From positions 1 through 64,000 of the forward strand of contig JAHEBM010000016.1 in NCBI GenBank assembly GCA_024642245.1: a stretch of 64,000 nt of DNA. The letters run 5' to 3'. A program made the position numbers and the translations under genes. This DNA comes from Haliea sp. (lineage in GTDB: Bacteria > Pseudomonadota > Gammaproteobacteria > Pseudomonadales > Halieaceae). This document shows positions 9,773 through 17,897 of this stretch, piece after piece (the first letter of the stretch is position 1; each line of letters opens with the position of its first letter). The notes under the pieces are model-generated. The model searched no databases and was not told where the DNA came from. It saw nothing but the letters and a program-made list of their open reading frames with translations.

Positions 9773-11140
9773 ATGCCAGAGAAAATTCGCTTCGCATCGG
9801 TGCGGCCGATCCAGAGCCTCAAACTCCTGTCCCAGCGCGAGATGGCCAGCCTCGCCAGTGCCGGGGAGGAAGTACACCAGCTGTTCCGGCTGTGCGCGCT
9901 GGCGGTACTCAATACCGGCTCAGACGTGGATGACGCCAGGAAACTCTACGACGACTACCGTGACTTCGAGATAGAGGTGGTACCCGAATCCCGGGGTTTG
10001 AAATTGCAGCTGTACAATTGTCCCGCCCGGGCGTTCGTCGATGGTACGATGATCGAGGGCATACGCAGCCACCTGTTTTCCGCCCTGCGGGATATCATAT
10101 TCACCTACCACAAGCTGGTTGAACAACACCGATTCGACCTGGACAGCGGTGCCGGGGTTACCGATATGGTATTTCGTGTGCTGCGCAACGCGGGGGTTGT
10201 TACCACCGACCTGCCGCCCCGCCTGGTGGTTTGCTGGGGAGGGCATTCCATTTCGAGGCTCGAATACGAATTTTCCAAGGAGGTTGGCTACCAGCTAGGC
10301 CTGCGGGGATTCGATATTGCCACCGGTTGCGGCGCCGGCGCCATGAAAGGCCCGATGAAAGGTGCCACCATAGGCCAGGCCAAGCAGGCGAACAAAACCG
10401 GGCGTTTCGTGGGCATCTCCGAGCCCGGGATTATCGCCGCTGAATCACCCAATCCGCTGGTAAACGAGCTGGTGATTCTCCCGGATATCGAGAAACGCCT
10501 GGAGGCTTTTGTCAGGCTCGCACATGGCGTGGTGGTATTCCCAGGTGGAGCCGGCACCGCGGAAGAACTCTTTTACCTGCTGGGCGTAAAGATGGACCCG
10601 GCCAATAGTGAGTTACCCTTGCCCGTTATTCTCGCGGCGCCAGAATCGAGCGCCGGCTATTTCCAGCAGATCGATACCTTCCTGCGCAGCACCCTGGGGG
10701 ATGCTGTGGCGAAACACTACGAGATTATCTGTGGCGACCCGGCGGCGGTGGCCAGGAGTCTGAAAAAGCATATCAAGACGGTACGGGAATTTCGCATGCA
10801 GCAACAGGAGTCCTTCAGTTACAACTGGGGCCTGGCGATACCTGACGACCTGCAGCAACCCTTCCATCCCACCCACGAAAACATGGCGGCATTGCAACTT
10901 CACAGGCGCCAGCCAGTGCACAGGCTGGCAGCGGAGCTGCGCCGGGCCTTCTCCGGGATTGTCGCCGGCAACATCAAGGAGTTTGGCGTGCGCGCAGTCG
11001 AGGAACAGGGCCCCTACCAGCTGCGCGGTGACCCGGACCTGGTGCAAAGCCTGGGTGACCTGTTGGCGGCCTTCGTCGAACAGGGCCGCATGAAACTCGA
11101 CTCCAGTAACTACAAGCCCTGTTTCACACTGGTCAACTGA
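9773..11140 (+). CDS. ppnN: Pyrimidine/purine nucleotide 5'-monophosphate nucleosidase
   Basis: Cytosolic PpnN (YgdH) enzyme that hydrolyses nucleoside monophosphates to the base plus ribose 5-phosphate; in E. coli it is (p)ppGpp-responsive. At 455 aa from ATG 9773 it is near-identical in length to the E. coli protein and follows it along its whole length. It has an N-terminal regulatory domain, the LOG-type core with MVVCWGGHS-like (LVVCWGGHS) and PGGAGTAEE phosphate-binding motifs, and the C-terminal domain (RRAFSGIVAGN, RMKLDSSNY). It follows the DUF885 gene by 4 bp. Confidence 0.93.
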   Translation: MPEKIRFASVRPIQSLKLLSQREMASLASAGEEVHQLFRLCALAVLNTGSDVDDARKLYDDYRDFEIEVVPESRGLKLQLYNCPARAFVDGTMIEGIRSHLFSALRDIIFTYHKLVEQHRFDLDSGAGVTDMVFRVLRNAGVVTTDLPPRLVVCWGGHSISRLEYEFSKEVGYQLGLRGFDIATGCGAGAMKGPMKGATIGQAKQANKTGRFVGISEPGIIAAESPNPLVNELVILPDIEKRLEAFVRLAHGVVVFPGGAGTAEELFYLLGVKMDPANSELPLPVILAAPESSAGYFQQIDTFLRSTLGDAVAKHYEIICGDPAAVARSLKKHIKTVREFRMQQQESFSYNWGLAIPDDLQQPFHPTHENMAALQLHRRQPVHRLAAELRRAFSGIVAGNIKEFGVRAVEEQGPYQLRGDPDLVQSLGDLLAAFVEQGRMKLDSSNYKPCFTLVN

Positions 11141-11146
11141 GTCGCC

Positions 11147-12547
11147 TCAAAACTGCGAATCCGGTTGGTAGGCTTCCATCCGCGTTTTCAATTTACGCAG
11201 TGCCTGCCTGAACGCAAGTCCGAGCAGCCAGGCTATCATGCGGTTGCTGAATGGAATCCATGATTCAAACCGTATTGCCCAACGCACCTTTGTATGGCCA
11301 TTCGCTTCTGTAACGAAAACATCCCCCTGGTGCTTGTGTAGCGGCGCACCGGTACGCAACTGGTAGGCGTAATGCCGACCTTCCTCCCAGGCGACAATCT
11401 CCTCGGTGACGCGGATGCACGGTGCGGTAAGTTCGCGGATGCAGCCTGTACCATTGGGCTCAGGCACGCCCCTACGCAATACGCTTGCGCTGAATATACT
11501 CCAGTTGCCGATGCCCGCATGATCGGTCAGCTCGCGCCAGACATCGCTCACCGGGGCATTGATCTCAATTTCGTTTTGTACATAGCCCTCAGCGGAATTG
11601 AACCCGGTGAGAGACCAAAGCGCCGGGCGGGCATTCAGCATCTCCACGCTGAACCCGTGCGGGTCATTCACGTACATCACCTGGAAGACACCGCCATCCA
11701 GGACCTTGCCGTTGGGCCGCATGCCATTCGAGGTAGCCTGTGCAAAGGATCTTGCGTAGTCACGGCTATTGCGATAGCCCAGAGCAATATTCATAAAGCC
11801 CTGGTCGGCCAGTGAATAGCCGCTGGGCCAGGGCTTCGCTACTGGCGAAGTGTACTCCACGAGTTCCACAAGGAAGTTGGCTCCGCGGAGCACCTGCGAC
11901 CTGGCCCTTGCACGGGGCAAGCCCCAGAGTTTTTCATGTTTCTGTGTATGCAGTTGAAAATCGTCTACCCGCTGCAAGCCCATGGCGTCGACAAATGAGG
12001 TACACGCCTCCTCCAGGCTGGGCACCGAAACCCGCATCGTGCGCACGACAGCGGGGACCTCGGGCCGCACGACACCAGGGCAGGTCCCCTGAATCGTGGT
12101 AAGCGGATCCTGTTCGTATATTTCAACCCAGTTCCCTTCCGGGTCAGTGACGCAGGCCCGACGTTCACCGGCAACGCCAAGGACCAGGGGCAGGGGGATA
12201 GCGGAGTAGGCGCACACATTGCGCAGTACCTGGTCGAAATCGTTCACCGCTATGCCTAACATGTTGTAGCCGATGTCGCAGGGTCGCCAGTCGATATCTT
12301 TCAGGCGCGTGCGGGGTTTCCAGAACTGGAAAAACTCCAGCTGGAAGTAATCCTGCTGGTCAATCAGCCAGCTGCATTTCTCCCAGGCGCCCCGAATTCC
12401 CTGAACCCTGGAGGTTGCCGGAGGGAAAAAAATCACCTTGCCCGACTTGACCAGGCCAAAGACATCCGCGTACCACTGCCTGAGCGCGGCAGCATCGAGG
12501 GCTGTAAATGCCACCTGGCAAATTTGCTTTCCAGTCACCTGCGTCAT
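11147..12547 (-). CDS. VOC-VOC-SRPBCC fusion protein
   Basis: A 466-aa soluble protein with three apparent parts. Two glyoxalase/extradiol-dioxygenase-fold (VOC) repeats lie at about residues 8-135 and 165-310, each ending in a beta strand with Glu (WVEIYEQD, FSVEMLN) as in metal-binding VOC domains. A START/SRPBCC-type ligand-binding domain follows at about 325-460. ATG 12547 follows GGGAG. VOC pairs bind metals and can isomerise, epimerise or cleave small molecules, and SRPBCC domains bind hydrophobic ligands. The substrate is unknown, and no neighbour suggests a pathway. Confidence 0.75.
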   Translation of the reverse strand: MTQVTGKQICQVAFTALDAAALRQWYADVFGLVKSGKVIFFPPATSRVQGIRGAWEKCSWLIDQQDYFQLEFFQFWKPRTRLKDIDWRPCDIGYNMLGIAVNDFDQVLRNVCAYSAIPLPLVLGVAGERRACVTDPEGNWVEIYEQDPLTTIQGTCPGVVRPEVPAVVRTMRVSVPSLEEACTSFVDAMGLQRVDDFQLHTQKHEKLWGLPRARARSQVLRGANFLVELVEYTSPVAKPWPSGYSLADQGFMNIALGYRNSRDYARSFAQATSNGMRPNGKVLDGGVFQVMYVNDPHGFSVEMLNARPALWSLTGFNSAEGYVQNEIEINAPVSDVWRELTDHAGIGNWSIFSASVLRRGVPEPNGTGCIRELTAPCIRVTEEIVAWEEGRHYAYQLRTGAPLHKHQGDVFVTEANGHTKVRWAIRFESWIPFSNRMIAWLLGLAFRQALRKLKTRMEAYQPDSQF

Positions 12548-13029
12548 TGTTTACTCCCGGAAGATACGCGTATTTGACCGTCCACTATACGGCGAACGAA
12601 CCAGCTTAAGGTCTTCCGCTCACCGGTCCGCCAGACAATCCAGACAGAAGATTATACAGGGTAGCCAGGAAGAGTAGTTCAGATAGCACGAAAAATAGGT
12701 GTGTTGCCGATAGTAAGCGCTAACACCGGTGCCGGCATGGAGCGCATCGATAACCGTGCCGGAGGCGGTATCCACGCCTCTGGTGGAGCGGGTGTTGCCG
12801 CTGTCTTCGAGTTTGCGCACCTGGCGTGCAGGTGCTGGCCGACCCGGCGGATGGTTTCTATAAGGTGTTTTTCCTGCCGGTCGTGACAATGCTTTCCCAA
12901 CCCCTGGAGTGCCACCGCAAAGGGTACGGCATCTTGCTTTCCAGACAATAATGCAGGAGTCTTACCCCCCTGCGCGGTGGGGGGCTCACCCGGCTGTCGC
13001 AGCCCAATCACGCCTATAGGAGCATACCC
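12548..13029. other. 482-bp region without a convincing gene
   Basis: Short open frames occur on both strands (for example 12701-12886 plus and 12679-13086 minus), but none has family resemblance, a good ribosome site or a signal peptide. At 12965-12984 six C and six G flank an 8-nt loop, a possible leader hairpin. TAGGAG at 13016-13021 is the ribosome site for the following gene. Confidence 0.5.
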
Positions 13030-13602
13030 ATGCAGATAAAAATCACTTCGTTTGTTGCCATGCTGGCCCTCGTTCTTTGCAGTCAATTTGCCCTTGCAGG
13101 CAAGTACGAAGATGCCAGGAAAGTGTTTGAAGACGCCGGCGAAAGCGGCACCTTTTTCCAGAACAGCTATGGGTACGCGCTATTCCCCAGTATCGGCAAG
13201 GGTGGAATGGGCATTGGCGGCGCACATGGCGAAGGCAAGGTATATGTTGGCGGCGCGGTCGTCGGCAAGACCACTATGAACCAGCTGTCAATTGGCTTCC
13301 AGTTAGGCGGGCAGGTTTACAGCCAGGTCATATTCTTTCAGGACAAGCGGGCGTTCGATGACTTTACCTCCGGCAACTTCGAGTTCAGCGCCCAGGCGAC
13401 CGCCGTTGCCATTACCGCGGCGGCAGGCGCCCAGAGTTCTACCGGCGGCGGCACTTCAGCCGGGGCCAGTGGCGGGAAGAATGATGCGTCCACCGTATCT
13501 ACAGGCTACACCAAGGGTATGGCCGTATTCACGGTGGCAAAGGGCGGCCTGATGTACGAAGCGGCACTGGCGGGTCAGAAATACAGCTACGAGGCAAAAT
13601 AA
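13030..13602 (+). CDS. SYLF/YSC84 lipid-binding domain protein, exported
   Basis: A 190-aa protein with signal peptide MQIKITSFVAMLALVLCSQFA followed by an SYLF (Ysc84-type) domain of about 165 residues, rich in Gly and short beta strands (KGGMGIGGAHGEG, VYVGGAVVGKT, QLGGQVYSQ). Eukaryotic SYLF domains bind phosphoinositides. Bacterial versions are periplasmic proteins of unknown role. A Ser/Gly/Thr-rich loop (about residues 138-158) interrupts the domain. Start ATG 13030 has TAGGAG 8 nt upstream. It lies 37 bp upstream of the dehydrogenase gene. Confidence 0.85.
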   Translation: MQIKITSFVAMLALVLCSQFALAGKYEDARKVFEDAGESGTFFQNSYGYALFPSIGKGGMGIGGAHGEGKVYVGGAVVGKTTMNQLSIGFQLGGQVYSQVIFFQDKRAFDDFTSGNFEFSAQATAVAITAAAGAQSSTGGGTSAGASGGKNDASTVSTGYTKGMAVFTVAKGGLMYEAALAGQKYSYEAK

Positions 13603-13639
13603 GCGCGATCCCACCCACCACACCGCCCAGGATACGATC

Positions 13640-14599
13640 ATGGCAGAAAAATCCGTCAACAATCTCACGCTTCTCGGAGCGGGAGTCCTGGGTGGACAAA
13701 TCGCATGGCATAGCGCTTTCAAGGGCAAGTCCGTGGTGGTGTACGACCTGTACGAAAAAGGCCTGGAGCAATGCCGTAAGGACCAGGAGGGCTACGCCCG
13801 GGTTTACATCGACTCCCTTGGCGCCGATGAAAAATTGATTGCGGCCACCCGGGGCCGGCTCACCTTCACCAGCGACCTCGCGCTCGCTGCGGCCAAGGCT
13901 GACCTCGTCATCGAGGCCGTACCGGAGATACCGGATGTCAAAACAGCAGTTTACAAGGAGCTGGCGAAGCACTTGCCGGCGCACACGCTGATCGCTACCA
14001 ATTCCTCGACCCTGCTACCCAGTCAGTTCGCCGATGACACCGGTCGCCCTGAAAAATATTGCGCTCTTCATTTTGCCAACCAGATCTGGCACCAGAACCT
14101 GGCGGAAATTATGGCGCACCCGAAAACCTCACTGGAAACGCTAACGATAGTCACTCGCTTTGCAATTGAAATCGGCATGCTGCCGATACCCCTGCAAAAG
14201 GAACAGAACGGGTATGTAATCAACTCCCTGCTCGTACCCTTGCTGAACGCAACCATCAGCTTGCTCGCCAATGGCGTATCCACGCCGGAAACCATCGATC
14301 GCACCTATATGATCAATAACCGGGGCTGCAAGGCGGGGCCCTGCGGTATTATTGACGTGATCGGCATGACAACCGCTTACAACGTTTCCTACTACTGGGG
14401 CACCGAAAAGCAGGACGAACAACTGCTGCTGGGCGCCCGTTACATCAAGGAAAATTTCCTGGACAAGGGCAAGCTGGGCGCACAGACCGGCGAGGGTTTC
14501 TACACCTACCCGCATCCGCGCTTTGCCGAGCCCGGCTTCCTGGACGTTCCGGATATTTCGCAGGCAGAAGTGCTGGCGCGACTCGCCCTGCCAGGCTAA
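13640..14599 (+). CDS. 3-hydroxyacyl-CoA dehydrogenase (3-hydroxybutyryl-CoA dehydrogenase-like)
   Basis: NAD-dependent oxidoreductase of the 3-hydroxyacyl-CoA dehydrogenase family, interconverting 3-hydroxyacyl-CoA and 3-ketoacyl-CoA. The N-terminal Rossmann domain has LGAGVLGGQIA (residues 11-21). The glutamate of EAVPE and the catalytic His of CALHFAN are present. The C-terminal helical domain (about 190-300) includes GYVINSLLVPLLN. The usual HFFNP motif reads HFANQ here, so the substrate may differ from classical FadB/PaaH members. At 319 aa it is a stand-alone enzyme. A link to the PHA-like or ethylmalonyl-CoA genes nearby is inference only. Confidence 0.85.
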   Translation: MAEKSVNNLTLLGAGVLGGQIAWHSAFKGKSVVVYDLYEKGLEQCRKDQEGYARVYIDSLGADEKLIAATRGRLTFTSDLALAAAKADLVIEAVPEIPDVKTAVYKELAKHLPAHTLIATNSSTLLPSQFADDTGRPEKYCALHFANQIWHQNLAEIMAHPKTSLETLTIVTRFAIEIGMLPIPLQKEQNGYVINSLLVPLLNATISLLANGVSTPETIDRTYMINNRGCKAGPCGIIDVIGMTTAYNVSYYWGTEKQDEQLLLGARYIKENFLDKGKLGAQTGEGFYTYPHPRFAEPGFLDVPDISQAEVLARLALPG

Positions 14600-14624
14600 G
14601 GCAGCGCGACATCAAGGGCCACGA

Positions 14625-15110
14625 CTACTTTTCAGCAACCTTTTTTGGCAAGGTGATTTTCAGCTTGCCGTTTTTCAGGATTTTGGCGTCGCTGGCGCCG
14701 GCATCCACCTCACACGGTAGCGGCACCGACTGGTAGAAGTGCACGGTCTCGGAAGATGACTGTTTCACCCCCCGCTTCGTCCCTGATTTCGATTCCGTGT
14801 GCGAACCAAATACCCTGAGGCCGTCGGCGTTTACCTCGACCTCGATCTCTTTGGGCGCGAAACCTTTGAGGCAGCCTTCCACTACCACGTTTTTCTTCTG
14901 CTCCTTCACCACGAGCTCCACCGGGGAAAGAAACTGCCACTGGGCATCAAGCCAATCCCCGACCGGGTCGCCACCCAACTCACTGCGGCCCTGGAAAATT
15001 TCGTATGCACGCTCCCGTATACGATCCTCTACACGCTCGAAGGCTTTGCTGAGTCTACTGCCGACACGCACCGCTGTCGGATCCTGGGGGAGAGATTTCG
15101 CGGCCATCAT
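14625..15110 (-). CDS. DUF2934-Hsp20 fusion protein
   Basis: This 161-aa protein has an N-terminal DUF2934-like helix pair (about residues 25-60, RIRERAYEIFQ then GDWLDAQWQFL) fused to an alpha-crystallin/Hsp20-like beta domain (about 62-157). The beta domain includes CLKGFAPKEIEVEVNADGL and the closing KNGKLKITLPK strand typical of small heat-shock proteins. The classical C-terminal I-x-I anchor is missing. It is probably a small chaperone or scaffold. A near-perfect Shine-Dalgarno (AGGAGGTGA) precedes tandem ATGs at 15110 and 15107, so strong translation is expected. Confidence 0.75.
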   Translation of the reverse strand: MMAAKSLPQDPTAVRVGSRLSKAFERVEDRIRERAYEIFQGRSELGGDPVGDWLDAQWQFLSPVELVVKEQKKNVVVEGCLKGFAPKEIEVEVNADGLRVFGSHTESKSGTKRGVKQSSSETVHFYQSVPLPCEVDAGASDAKILKNGKLKITLPKKVAEK

Positions 15111-15297
15111 AATTCACCTCCTGGCTGAATAAAGCAAAGTATCGGAACAGGCCAAAACCCGGCTATGATCGCCGCTCTCGCCAGTGGCTGTCCTTGCGTC
15201 AGGTCAACATATTGGCAAACAGCCCGGCGCCTTCAATGACTGCACTGAATTTATAAGTGGCTGTTTCTAGTGATTTTTTGCTTACTGGAGGGGAACG

Positions 15298-15322
15298 CCC
15301 AGCGCCGGGCCCCGGCGCTGGG
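15298..15322 (-). terminator. GC-rich hairpin after the phasin gene
   Basis: A perfect inverted repeat (CCCAGCGCCGG, 15298-15308, with CCGGCGCTGGG, 15312-15322) and a 3-nt loop sits 24 bp past the phasin stop. No T run follows on the minus strand, so it may be a transcript-stabilising hairpin as much as a terminator. Confidence 0.5.
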
Positions 15323-15346
15323 AAGTAACTGCTGTTCAGGCAGTGA

Positions 15347-15952
15347 TCAAGCGGCCGCCGGGGCCGATTTCGCAGCCGCCCTACGCTTTGCCGCCTTCTT
15401 TTTGGCAGGGGCTTTCTTCTTTGCCGCCACTTTCTTTTTCGCAGGCGCTTTCTTCTTTGCAGCCGGCTTTTTCTTGGCTGCGGCTTTTTTCGCTGTGGCA
15501 CCGGCCTTGCCGATGGATTTCTTGGCATCAGCTACCAGCTTTTTCCAGGCCTTTAAATTGGCCTCAGCGCGCTTTTTGACGATCTTCTGCGCGGCAGAAT
15601 TGGTTTTGCTGGCCATCTTCTGCAGAACCTGCACGTCTTTCCTGGCCTGCTCTACGACTTTTTTGAGATCCTTGACGACATCAGCGCGATCTCCGCTGAC
15701 TTTCCTGAGTTCGTCCAGCAAGTCCTTGAGCATGTCGTACTGGCGCTTGGCAATGTCCATATAGCCATCGACGATCGCACGATTCGCATCGGCTACTGCC
15801 TGAACATTCTTCGTAGTACCCTCGAGCACATCATCAAGCTTGAAATTACCGACCTTCAGTTCATCCAGGTATTTTCCCAGGTCCAGGTTGCCCACTTTCT
15901 TCTTCACTGCACTCCTGGATTTTGTCGCTTTCTTTGCTTTCGCTGTAGCCAT
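15347..15952 (-). CDS. PhaF-like phasin with histone H1-like tail
   Basis: A 201-aa two-part protein. Residues 20-145 are a helical, heptad-containing phasin-like region (for example VQAVADANRAIVDGYMDIAKRQ), expected to coat polyhydroxyalkanoate granules. Residues about 146-201 are almost entirely Lys, Ala and Pro in AAKKK/APAKKK repeats, like eukaryotic histone H1 tails and the DNA-binding tail of Pseudomonas PhaF. PhaF tethers granules to the nucleoid, so the same role is inferred. A second Lys-rich patch is at the extreme N-terminus. ATG 15952 follows AGGAG. No PHA synthase is in the window. Confidence 0.8.
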   Translation of the reverse strand: MATAKAKKATKSRSAVKKKVGNLDLGKYLDELKVGNFKLDDVLEGTTKNVQAVADANRAIVDGYMDIAKRQYDMLKDLLDELRKVSGDRADVVKDLKKVVEQARKDVQVLQKMASKTNSAAQKIVKKRAEANLKAWKKLVADAKKSIGKAGATAKKAAAKKKPAAKKKAPAKKKVAAKKKAPAKKKAAKRRAAAKSAPAAA

Positions 15953-16658
15953 TGTGTATCTCCTGTTTTCTACTTTAAGGAACTGCCAAACAATGATTCA
16001 CCCTGTCCGCCGATTTTCCTGTCACACAGGCATCGGGTCGCACCCACGCCTGCTTCCAGCGCGGTGTATTATTGTACAATTGTCGGCGCTGTGCCATGGG
16101 AATAAGCCAGCTTCCGGCAAGTGAGCAACATCCGCAATATTCCCAATAATAAAACAACGCGCAGGATTTACCCCCGACCGATCCGGCCTATACTCAGCTG
16201 CTCAAAGGCGGCTATCGCTTTCGGGAGGCTGACAAGCCCCAAGTGAACACGAGGTTACAAGCAGCAAAATCAATCCTGCCCACAGCGCTGTTTGTGTTGT
16301 TGTGGATGGCCTTGCTGCCTGGCGAACTCGCAGCTTTCAAGGACCACGGCCTTTCCACTTCGAATCCCTTTACCTCGCTGAGCGGCCTGCCAGGCAGGGC
16401 TGTCGACAAGCCGGAGGGATACACTGGAAAAGCCAGCCGCGCCACCTTCATCCTCGCAGAAGTGCCTCGCCCGTTACCGCACCTGCAACCACATCTCACC
16501 ACTACCGTCCTCGAACGTAAATTCACTGTAAGGCAGGCCCGCGCCCCGCCCCTGTGCTGTTGTTAATCGCGATAAAACCCCAACACATCACAGGAATATT
16601 TTGACCCGTGTACTGCAGCGCGTACCGCGCCATGGCACCGGGTCTGGAGCGAAATGCC
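15953..16658. other. Leader region between phasin and CBS gene
   Basis: Roughly 700 bp with no confident gene; one weak open frame (16243-16566) is listed separately. The perfect 10-nt palindrome ATTGTACAAT (16071-16080) lies about 120 bp upstream of the phasin start and could be an operator. Confidence 0.35.
16243..16566 (+). CDS. Doubtful small secreted protein
   Basis: A 107-codon frame from GTG 16243 whose first 31 residues resemble a signal peptide (KSILPTALFVLLWMALLPG). The rest is Pro/Arg-rich, ends in three cysteines and resembles nothing I know. The nearest Shine-Dalgarno (GGGAGG) is about 14 nt away, which is too far. It may be spurious. Confidence 0.3.
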   Translation: MNTRLQAAKSILPTALFVLLWMALLPGELAAFKDHGLSTSNPFTSLSGLPGRAVDKPEGYTGKASRATFILAEVPRPLPHLQPHLTTTVLERKFTVRQARAPPLCCC

Positions 16659-17234
16659 ATGCCCATGTTCAAGGAATTAAGTACCGTTTCAACCGCCGCC
16701 ATCCGGGATATCCAGCGCCCGTCAGATGTCATAACGCTGAACCTCAAAAGCCCCGCTGTAGCCGTGTTCACCGATTTCACCCTGCAAAATCCGTTGATGC
16801 TCGAGCAGAGCACCACGATTGACGATGCCAGGGAAATGATGAAGCGCACTCACGTCAAACTCAAACTGGTCATTGATACGGACGAGTTTTTCCGGGGCGT
16901 AATCACGCTTGAAGACCTGGTTTCTGCCAAGGTCATCAAGGGACTAGGGCAATCGGGCCTGCGTCGCGAGGACATGACTGTGGCACAGGTCATGACGTCC
17001 AGGAATGAATTGCATGCCATCGATATTCGCGACTTCAATACAGCCACTATCGGCGATGTCCTGGCAACCATGAAAAAGTACGGCGAACAGCACGTCCTGG
17101 TAGTCGACAAGCAGACGGAGTCCATTCGCGGCATCGTATCGGCCAACGACATTGCCAGGCGAATGCATGTACCCATCGTCATAAGCGAGAGGGCCAACTC
17201 CTTCTCGGACATCTACAAGGCCGTTGCCGGCTAA
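16659..17234 (+). CDS. CBS-domain pair protein
   Basis: A cytosolic protein of about 191 aa made of two CBS domains (about residues 40-105 and 115-180), each with the typical pattern of hydrophobic strand, Gly and Asp (FFRGVITLEDLVSA; SIRGIVSANDIAR). Such pairs bind adenosine nucleotides and sense energy state. No catalytic domain is attached, so it probably regulates a partner. ATG 16659 was chosen because upstream codons show no family resemblance; ATG 16665 is an alternative. It stands alone. Confidence 0.8.
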   Translation: MPMFKELSTVSTAAIRDIQRPSDVITLNLKSPAVAVFTDFTLQNPLMLEQSTTIDDAREMMKRTHVKLKLVIDTDEFFRGVITLEDLVSAKVIKGLGQSGLRREDMTVAQVMTSRNELHAIDIRDFNTATIGDVLATMKKYGEQHVLVVDKQTESIRGIVSANDIARRMHVPIVISERANSFSDIYKAVAG

Positions 17235-17360
17235 CTGCCCGGAGTGCAAGCCCAAAGCACGGCGACGCGGACCGCGTTCACTACCCTTTCGGGTTATGGT
17301 CCCGTCGTCGCTGCTTGTTCACCATGCGTCTTTTGGCTGCCCACACAGCAGGATGAGCCC

Positions 17361-17735
17361 ATGAGCAAAACCATCGCCGATCTCGTCGACTTCGCCGACA
17401 GTGGGGCTGCGACCGAGCACTATCCTACGCCGGAAGACCGCTTGGTAAAGGGTCACCCCAGCCAGCACAACAGATTGCATTTCCAGGCTGATAATTGTTT
17501 CTTCGCGGGGGAATGGGGTGGCGAACCGGGCTGCTGGAAAGTCAAATATACCGAAAACGAGTATTTTCAAATCCTGTCCGGAAAATCGATCATCCGCGAT
17601 CTGCAGGGCAGGGAACTGGTACTCACTGCGGGAGACCAGGTCTGCGTGCCCGCCGGGTTTGAAGGGGAATGGGAGGTGCTGGAGACAACCCGCAAGACCT
17701 ATGTGATTTACGAAAAACCCGCCCAGGGCGATTAA
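17361..17735 (+). CDS. Cupin domain protein
   Basis: A 124-aa single-domain cupin of the DUF861/cupin_3 type. The barrel strands are visible from residue 45 on (GCWKVKYTENEYFQILSG, then LTAGDQVCVPAGFEGEWEV, then KTYVIYE). The first histidine set of classical metal cupins is largely replaced, so metal binding is uncertain. The start ATG 17361 follows AGGATGAG. The role could be a small sugar- or ureide-processing enzyme or a ligand-binding protein. Confidence 0.75.
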   Translation: MSKTIADLVDFADSGAATEHYPTPEDRLVKGHPSQHNRLHFQADNCFFAGEWGGEPGCWKVKYTENEYFQILSGKSIIRDLQGRELVLTAGDQVCVPAGFEGEWEVLETTRKTYVIYEKPAQGD

Positions 17736-17897
17736 CCTCCGATACAGCCGAAAAGTTACTCCCGGACAGGCCAAGCCAGCGGCCCCCAAAAGCGCGCCCC
17801 GCCAAAGCGCTGCATGCTAAAATCCGATCCGACTTAAACCACTACTTCAACTTATGAAACCGTTTATTACCTTGGAAGCCATGCGACCCGTGCACCC

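Noticed and set aside
12679-13086. Minus-strand frame of 135 codons in the 482-bp gap
   Set aside because: It runs into the signal-peptide region of the SYLF gene on the other strand, lacks a ribosome site and shows no recognisable motif.
15360-15520. Tandem DNA repeat or CRISPR-like array
   Set aside because: The periodicity comes from Lys/Ala codon repeats in the phasin tail; there are no spacers or conserved repeat units.
15270-15764. Plus-strand frame with a Phe/Ala-rich stretch resembling membrane helices
   Set aside because: It is the antisense of the Lys/Ala-rich phasin tail, which produces Phe-rich artefacts.
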